Assembly (NCBI GenBank): GCA_029820945.1
Contig: JALGUJ010000003.1
Coordinates: 1 to 64,000 of the forward strand
Reading direction: 5' to 3'
Length of the DNA stretch: 64,000 nt
Source: Candidatus Zipacnadia bacterium
GTDB lineage: Bacteria > Armatimonadota > Zipacnadia > Zipacnadales > UBA5352
Within the stretch, counting starts at the first letter, position 1. Each line of letters opens with the position of its first letter. The notes beneath the pieces were generated by a model. That model had not been told where the DNA came from. It was given only the letters and a program-made list of their open reading frames with translations, and did no database searches. Made by a program: the position numbers and the translations under genes. Below are positions 58,974-64,000 of this stretch, one piece after another.

Positions 58974-61593
58974 GCTGGTTGGCACCGGCATCGGCGGCCT
59001 GGACACCATCCTGGGAGGGGGGCTGCGTCAGGGCTCCTGCACGCTGCTGGAGGGCATCCCCGGCACCGGGAAGACCACCATCGGCCTCTGCTTCCTCTAC
59101 CACGGCGCCGCGAACGACGGCGATCCCGGCATCGCCATCACCTTCGAGCAGTTCCCCCAGCAGATGGTGGACGATGCCGCCCAGTTCGGCTGGGACATCC
59201 CCGCCCTCGAGCGCCAGGGGCTCATGCGCATCATGTGCACCTCGCCCGATGTCTTCCTCGACCAGCTCAGCGAGGTGGGCGGGGTGGTCGATCGGCTGGT
59301 CTCCGAGATGGGCGCGAGGCGGGTGCTGATCGACAGCGCCTCGCACCTGGCCCAGATCAGCGAGGATCCGAGCAAGCTACGCGCGCTCTTCTACAGCATG
59401 ATCAACGGCCTCAAGCGCGCCGGCCTGACCACGATCGTCACCAAGGAGCTCGAGTCCCCGGAGGTGGCGCAGATCCCGTTCGAGGAGTACCTCTGCGACA
59501 CCGTCGTGCGGCTCGATAATGTGATGGTGGGGGGCTTCCGGCGCCGCCGCTACATCGAGGTCGTGAAGTCGCGCGGGCAGGCCCACCGGCTCGGGCGGCA
59601 CGGCTTCGAGCTCGGCCCTGAGGGCCCGAAGGTCTACCCCCGCTACCACGCTGAGGCCAGCATGGCCGCCGAAGCCTGCCCGGTGCGGAAGCTGACCACC
59701 GGCGTGGAGGGCCTCGACCGCATGCTCGCCGGGGGATTGCTGGTGGGCAGCTCGACGCTGGTGGCGGGGAGCGCCGGCGTGGGCAAGACCACGCTGGGCC
59801 TGCAGTTCATCTGCGAGGGGGCGGCCCACGGCGAGCCGGGCGTCTATGTGACCTTCGAGGAGTCGCCCGCGAAGCTCGCCTGCCAGGCCGCGGGCTTCGG
59901 GCTCGACCTCGAAGGGTTACGCGAGAGCGGCATGGTGACCGTAGTCCACGAGCTGCCGACCACGGTCCGGCTTGAGAAGCTGCTGCTGCAGTTGGCCGAT
60001 GAGATCGACCGCATCGGCGCGACGCGGCTGGTCTTCGACAGCCTGACCGATCTCGACATGGCCTTCGCCGATGAGGACAATGTGCGCGAGGCGGTCTACA
60101 ACCTGGTGAGCATGCTCGCCGCCCGGTGCGTCACCAGCATCGTGGTCAGCGAGGTGCCCGAGCTGTTCGGCCAAACCTACGTCACCGCCGAGCACCTCTC
60201 CATCATCGTGGACGGCATTATCCTGATGAAGTACCTGGAACTCGAGAGCGAGATCCAGCGCGCCGTCTCCGTGCTGAAAATGCGCGGCTCCGAGCACGAC
60301 ACCGGCATCTGGCGCTATGTCATCGAGAGCCAAGGGATTGACGTGCTGAGCCGGTTCGAAGGCGCGGAGGGGCTGATGGTGGGGGCCGCGCGCACCACCA
60401 GCATCGCGCTGTCGGTGCGCAGCTTTAGCGAGTTCGACGAGCAGCTCAACGCCGAGCTGCTGGAGCGCTTCTCGCAGATTCACCCCAACGTCTCCCCCGT
60501 CTCCTTGAACCTGCCGTACAACCCCGACGAAGCGCTGGAGACGATCCGCACGGCGCTGCGGGCGGAGACCACCCAGCTCTCAGTGGCACCGATGTGCCTG
60601 TACTGGACCCCGGAGGTCGTGGCGACGGGCAGGCTGCGCGAACTCGATGATCTCCTCTCCGCCGAGGAGATCGACCAGCACATGGCCGAGGTCGTCGAGC
60701 CGGGGACCGGCGATGGTCACCTCTATGGCATTCCCGCCATCGCGCTCTGCGGCGCCCTGCTGTATCGGCGCGACCTGCTGGACAAGCACGGCTTCCAGGC
60801 GGCGCCGATCACCTGGGAGGAGCTCATCGAGCAGGCGAGCAAGGTGCTCGCCGATGAGGGTCGCGACGACCTCATCGGCTTCCAGTTCCCGGCCTACATG
60901 TATGAGGGTCTGAGCACCTCCTTCCTGACGAACCTGTGGAGCAACGGCGGCTCGGTCGTGGGCGAGGGCGGGCGATGCGCGCTCGACAGCGAGGCCGCAC
61001 TGGAGGCCCTCCGCTTCATCCGCTCGCTCATACACGAGCACGGCATCACGCCGCAGACTGTGACCGGCTACAACGGCGGGCTCGAGCCGCAGCAGGACTT
61101 CATCGAGGGCCGCACGCTCTTCCTCTATATGCTCCCCAGCGTGCTGCAGGAGGTCAACCGCCCTGACAGCCCGCTGCTGGGCAGGGCCGGGCTGGCCGGC
61201 CCGCCGCATGGGCCGCGCGGCGACCGTGGCTACAGCTTCCTGGGCGGCTGGCACTTCGGCATCCCCGTCAACGCCAAGGCCCCCGTGGCAGCGGGGCAGT
61301 TCATCCAGTTCATGACCAGCAGCGAGGTGCAGAAGGAGCGGGCCGTGCGCGGGGGCCCGCTGCCCACCATCAGCAACCTCTACCGCGACCCGGAGGTCCT
61401 GGCCTTCAACCCCCACTATCCGATCGTCTACGAGCTAATCCGCAGCGCGCGCAAGCGCCACGAGATCCCCAACTACCTGCAGGTCTCTCGCCTTATGCAG
61501 CAGCACCTGCATCCGGTGCTGACCGGCGACGCGGAGCCCGAGGCCGCTTTGGACGAGCTGTACGGCAAGGTCCGCGGGCTTATCGAGCAGTAG
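58966..61593 (+). CDS. Tandem KaiC/RAD55-like ATPase fused to a family-1 extracellular solute-binding-protein domain
   Basis: KaiC1 GIGGLDTILGGGLRQGSCTLLEGIPGTGKTTIG, RVLIDSASHL; KaiC2 GVEGLDRMLAGGLLVGSSTLVAGSAGVGKTTLG, RLVFDSLTDL, IILMKYLELESEIQRAVSVLKMRGSEHD; SBP LYGIPAIALCGALLYRRDLLDKHGFQAAPITWEELIEQASKVL...FIEGRTLFLYMLPSVLQEV...GWHFGIPVNAKAPVAAGQFIQFMTSSEVQKERAVRGGPLPTISNLY. Confidence 0.9.
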   Translation: MAELVGTGIGGLDTILGGGLRQGSCTLLEGIPGTGKTTIGLCFLYHGAANDGDPGIAITFEQFPQQMVDDAAQFGWDIPALERQGLMRIMCTSPDVFLDQLSEVGGVVDRLVSEMGARRVLIDSASHLAQISEDPSKLRALFYSMINGLKRAGLTTIVTKELESPEVAQIPFEEYLCDTVVRLDNVMVGGFRRRRYIEVVKSRGQAHRLGRHGFELGPEGPKVYPRYHAEASMAAEACPVRKLTTGVEGLDRMLAGGLLVGSSTLVAGSAGVGKTTLGLQFICEGAAHGEPGVYVTFEESPAKLACQAAGFGLDLEGLRESGMVTVVHELPTTVRLEKLLLQLADEIDRIGATRLVFDSLTDLDMAFADEDNVREAVYNLVSMLAARCVTSIVVSEVPELFGQTYVTAEHLSIIVDGIILMKYLELESEIQRAVSVLKMRGSEHDTGIWRYVIESQGIDVLSRFEGAEGLMVGAARTTSIALSVRSFSEFDEQLNAELLERFSQIHPNVSPVSLNLPYNPDEALETIRTALRAETTQLSVAPMCLYWTPEVVATGRLRELDDLLSAEEIDQHMAEVVEPGTGDGHLYGIPAIALCGALLYRRDLLDKHGFQAAPITWEELIEQASKVLADEGRDDLIGFQFPAYMYEGLSTSFLTNLWSNGGSVVGEGGRCALDSEAALEALRFIRSLIHEHGITPQTVTGYNGGLEPQQDFIEGRTLFLYMLPSVLQEVNRPDSPLLGRAGLAGPPHGPRGDRGYSFLGGWHFGIPVNAKAPVAAGQFIQFMTSSEVQKERAVRGGPLPTISNLYRDPEVLAFNPHYPIVYELIRSARKRHEIPNYLQVSRLMQQHLHPVLTGDAEPEAALDELYGKVRGLIEQ

Positions 61594-61844
61594 CCTCCCC
61601 CGGGGGACATTCCAGCGATGTCCGCATGCCCACGGCGAGACCCTCGTCAGCCCTACGGCCGGCGCCGGGCGACTGCCGCGGCATTGCTCGCACTCTGCGT
61701 CGTCTCTCCGGCGTACTGCCAGAGCAGCTACCTCTGGCACGAGATCGAGGACCTCATCACCGCGCGGGATTGGCTGACCTTCACCCGAGTCACCAAGGCG
61801 GGCTTGCCGGATCGCCTCAAGCGGCGTTGCGCGGCAGCGGACGT

Positions 61845-62927
61845 CTACTTGATCTTCACGGCCCGGCCCGAATCGGCGGACTTGTACATGGCGTCCAGGA
61901 TCTTCATGATGCGCAGGCCGTCGGTCGCGGGCGAGATGGGCTCCTCGCCCTCGATCAGGCAGTCCACGAAGTGCTGCACCGCCGTGTGCCGGCCCATGGC
62001 CTCATCGGGCTCAAGCTTGACGACGCGATCGACGGCCTCGTCCTGCTCCTGGGTGTAGATCTCGAGGGTGTCGATGGCCGTGTCGTCGATGCCGTCCACG
62101 GCGAAGACGCGCTCGAGGCTGGCGCCCGCCTCGGTGCCCATGAGCGTGGAGTAGACCCACTCACGCTTGATGCGCGATGCCCATGAGGCCTCGAGCAGGA
62201 TCGTCTGGCCGCCGGCGAACTTGAGCATGCCCACCGCCATGTCCTCGACGTCGAAGGTGCCCTTCGGGTCGGGGGTGCCCCACGGCCCCAGGCCCTCCAT
62301 CTGCGGCCCGAAGACCGAGTAGGTGGAGGCCAGGCACAGCTCCGGCTCGGGGTTGCCCATCAGCCACATGGTCAGGTCGAGCATGTGCACGGCCAGGTCG
62401 ATCAGCGGTCCGCCGCCGGCGACCTCCTCGCTGGTGAACCAGCTTCCCCAGCCGGGGATGCCGTTGCGGCGGATCCAGCCGCAGCGGGCGAAGTAGATGT
62501 CGCCGAATGTCCCCGCGTCCACGTGCCCCTTGAGCATCTTCGCCTCGGGGCGGAAGCGGTTGTTGAACTGGATCATCAGCGTCAGGCCCGCCTTCTCGGC
62601 GGCGTCCACCATTCGCTGCCCCTCCCTGGCGGTGCGCGCCAGGGGCTTCTCACAGAGCACGTTCTTGCCCGCCTTGAGGCAGCCGATGGTGAGCGGCGCA
62701 TGGAACTTGTTCGGCACGCAGACGCTGACGCAGTCCAGGTCGAGCTCCAGCATGTCCTCGTAGTCGGTGAAGAGTTCCTCGATTCCGTACTCCTCGCCGG
62801 TCTCCGCGAGCAGCTCCTCGTTGAGGTCGCAGAGCGCAACGACCTCGGCGTCTTCGTGGGCCTGGTAGCCCTCGATGTGATAGGTGCCGATTCCGGCGCC
62901 GATGACTCCGGCCTTGATCTTCGCCAC
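61845..62927 (-). CDS. Gfo/Idh/MocA family oxidoreductase
   Basis: MAKIKAGVIGAGIGTYHIEGYQAHEDAEVVALCDLNEELLAETGEEYGIEELFTDYEDMLELDLDCVSVCVPNKFHAPLTIGCLKAGKNVLCEKPLARTAREGQRMVDAAEKAG. Confidence 0.95.
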   Translation of the reverse strand: MAKIKAGVIGAGIGTYHIEGYQAHEDAEVVALCDLNEELLAETGEEYGIEELFTDYEDMLELDLDCVSVCVPNKFHAPLTIGCLKAGKNVLCEKPLARTAREGQRMVDAAEKAGLTLMIQFNNRFRPEAKMLKGHVDAGTFGDIYFARCGWIRRNGIPGWGSWFTSEEVAGGGPLIDLAVHMLDLTMWLMGNPEPELCLASTYSVFGPQMEGLGPWGTPDPKGTFDVEDMAVGMLKFAGGQTILLEASWASRIKREWVYSTLMGTEAGASLERVFAVDGIDDTAIDTLEIYTQEQDEAVDRVVKLEPDEAMGRHTAVQHFVDCLIEGEEPISPATDGLRIMKILDAMYKSADSGRAVKIK

Positions 62928-63101
62928 TTCACGAGCCTCCCTGTATGCAGATGGCCTCTATCAATCGCCAACTCGCCACCCGGACCCTTCGACGCGCGGG
63001 CGGCGTCACCTCTCCGCATCCCTGAGCAGGTGCCAACGCACAAGCCGCGAAGGATATCCCAGCCTTGGGGTCGCAGCGCCACTGCGAGGAGTGACGGAGA
63101 C

Positions 63102-64000
63102 GTGGCCCGGTACGAGACGCTCTTCTCCCCCGCCCGCATCGGCACGTTGGAGCTGCCCAACCGCGTGGTCATGGCGCCTATGGGCACCGGCTACGCCGAC
63201 GAGGATCATTGCGTGACCCAGCGGCTGATCGCCTATCACGTGGCGCGCGCGCAGGGCGGCGTGGGCCTGCAGATCGTCGAGCACACCGCCGTCCATCCGC
63301 TCGGGCTTACCGGCGAACGCATGCTCGCGATCTACGATGACGAGATGATCCCCGGCCTGCAGGCCCTCACCGATGCCGTGCACGAGGCGGGCGGCCGCAT
63401 CGCGCTGCAGCTCCAGCACGGCGGCCGCCAGGCCAACGCCGAGGTGATCGGGCGCCGGCCGCTTTCGCCGTCCGCGGTGAGCGTACACGGGGGCGGCCAG
63501 CCGGAGAAGATGAGCGAGCAGCAGATCCTGGAGACCGTGCAGGCATTCGGCGAGGGCGCGCGCCGGGCGATGGAGGCGGGCTTCGACGGCATCGAGGTGC
63601 ACATGGCGCACGGCTACCTAGGCTGCTCGTTCCTCTCGCCGCTGCTCAACCGCCGCGACGACGACTGGGGCGGCGACACCGAGCGGCGAACGCGCTTCGC
63701 CCGCGAGGTGCGGGCCGCGATCATCGAGCGCTGCGGCGATGACTTCCCGTGCTGGTGCCGCATCTCGGCCGACGAGCTGGTGGAGGGCGGCACCGACCTC
63801 GACGAGGCGCGCCGGTTCGCTCCACTGCTTCAGGATGCGGGCTACCAGGCGATCCACGTCTCCGTGTGCATCGGCGAGACGGCGCGCTTCGCATCGGCTC
63901 CGTACTACGTCGAGCCCGGCCACCTCATCGAGTACGCAGAGGGCATCCGCGAGGTGGTCAACGTGCCCGTCATCGGCGTGGGCAGGATCCTGGAGCCGGA
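63102..64000 (+). CDS. NADH:flavin oxidoreductase (Old Yellow Enzyme family), truncated by window end
   Basis: GTG start after GGAG; VARYETLFSPARIGTLELPNRVVMAPMGTGYADEDHCVTQRLIAYHVARAQGGVGLQIVEHTAV...LQLQHGGRQANAEVIG...AGFDGIEVHMAHGYLGCSFLSPLLNRRDDDWGGDTERRTRF. Not in the supplied track because it has no stop in the window. Confidence 0.93.
   Translation, partial: MARYETLFSPARIGTLELPNRVVMAPMGTGYADEDHCVTQRLIAYHVARAQGGVGLQIVEHTAVHPLGLTGERMLAIYDDEMIPGLQALTDAVHEAGGRIALQLQHGGRQANAEVIGRRPLSPSAVSVHGGGQPEKMSEQQILETVQAFGEGARRAMEAGFDGIEVHMAHGYLGCSFLSPLLNRRDDDWGGDTERRTRFAREVRAAIIERCGDDFPCWCRISADELVEGGTDLDEARRFAPLLQDAGYQAIHVSVCIGETARFASAPYYVEPGHLIEYAEGIREVVNVPVIGVGRILEP

Noticed and set aside
61618-62058. 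Short plus-strand ORF with signal-peptide-like start (ATAAALLALCVVSPAYCQSS)
   Set aside because: More than half overlaps antisense to the well-supported Gfo/Idh gene; the signal-like segment could be chance or a decayed gene, so it is not supported as a CDS.
1-64000. CRISPR arrays, tRNA/rRNA genes, transposases or integrases
   Set aside because: No regularly spaced direct repeats, cloverleaf-like segments or transposase motifs were noticed by reading; dedicated scans (tRNAscan-SE, CRISPRCasFinder, ISfinder) would be needed to exclude small ones.

Overview
This is a high-GC bacterial window with no rRNA, tRNA, CRISPR array or transposase that I can support. The style is that of an uncultured, glycan-degrading lineage with many secreted hydrolases and DUF1559-like pseudopilins; an Armatimonadota- or PVC-like origin is only a guess. 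I call about 40 genes. They include a Thr-nucleophile sulfatase-like enzyme, a nitrilase-family amidase, a PAS/GAF hybrid histidine kinase with a clear sigma70-type promoter, and a DHODH-GltD-ferredoxin fusion. A seven-gene minus-strand operon runs from a threonine aldolase to a DUF3830-RNase H fusion and a dual-specificity phosphatase. There are also a Rex repressor, several very large secreted carbohydrate-active proteins, a glycan-decoration islet (GT-B enzyme, ACP-AAC(3)-FkbH fusion, DUF4910 aminopeptidase-like protein), a frameshifted AlbA_2/Schlafen-type gene, GH2, DUF4838 and DUF4091 proteins, and Gfo/Idh and OYE oxidoreductases. The most unusual object is at 58575-61593: a small winged-helix-like ORF overlapping a single ORF that encodes two KaiC/RAD55-type ATPase domains fused to a complete family-1 solute-binding-protein domain with no signal peptide. 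It is a candidate cytosolic ligand-sensing KaiC system. All family calls come from reading motifs by eye; no searches were run.
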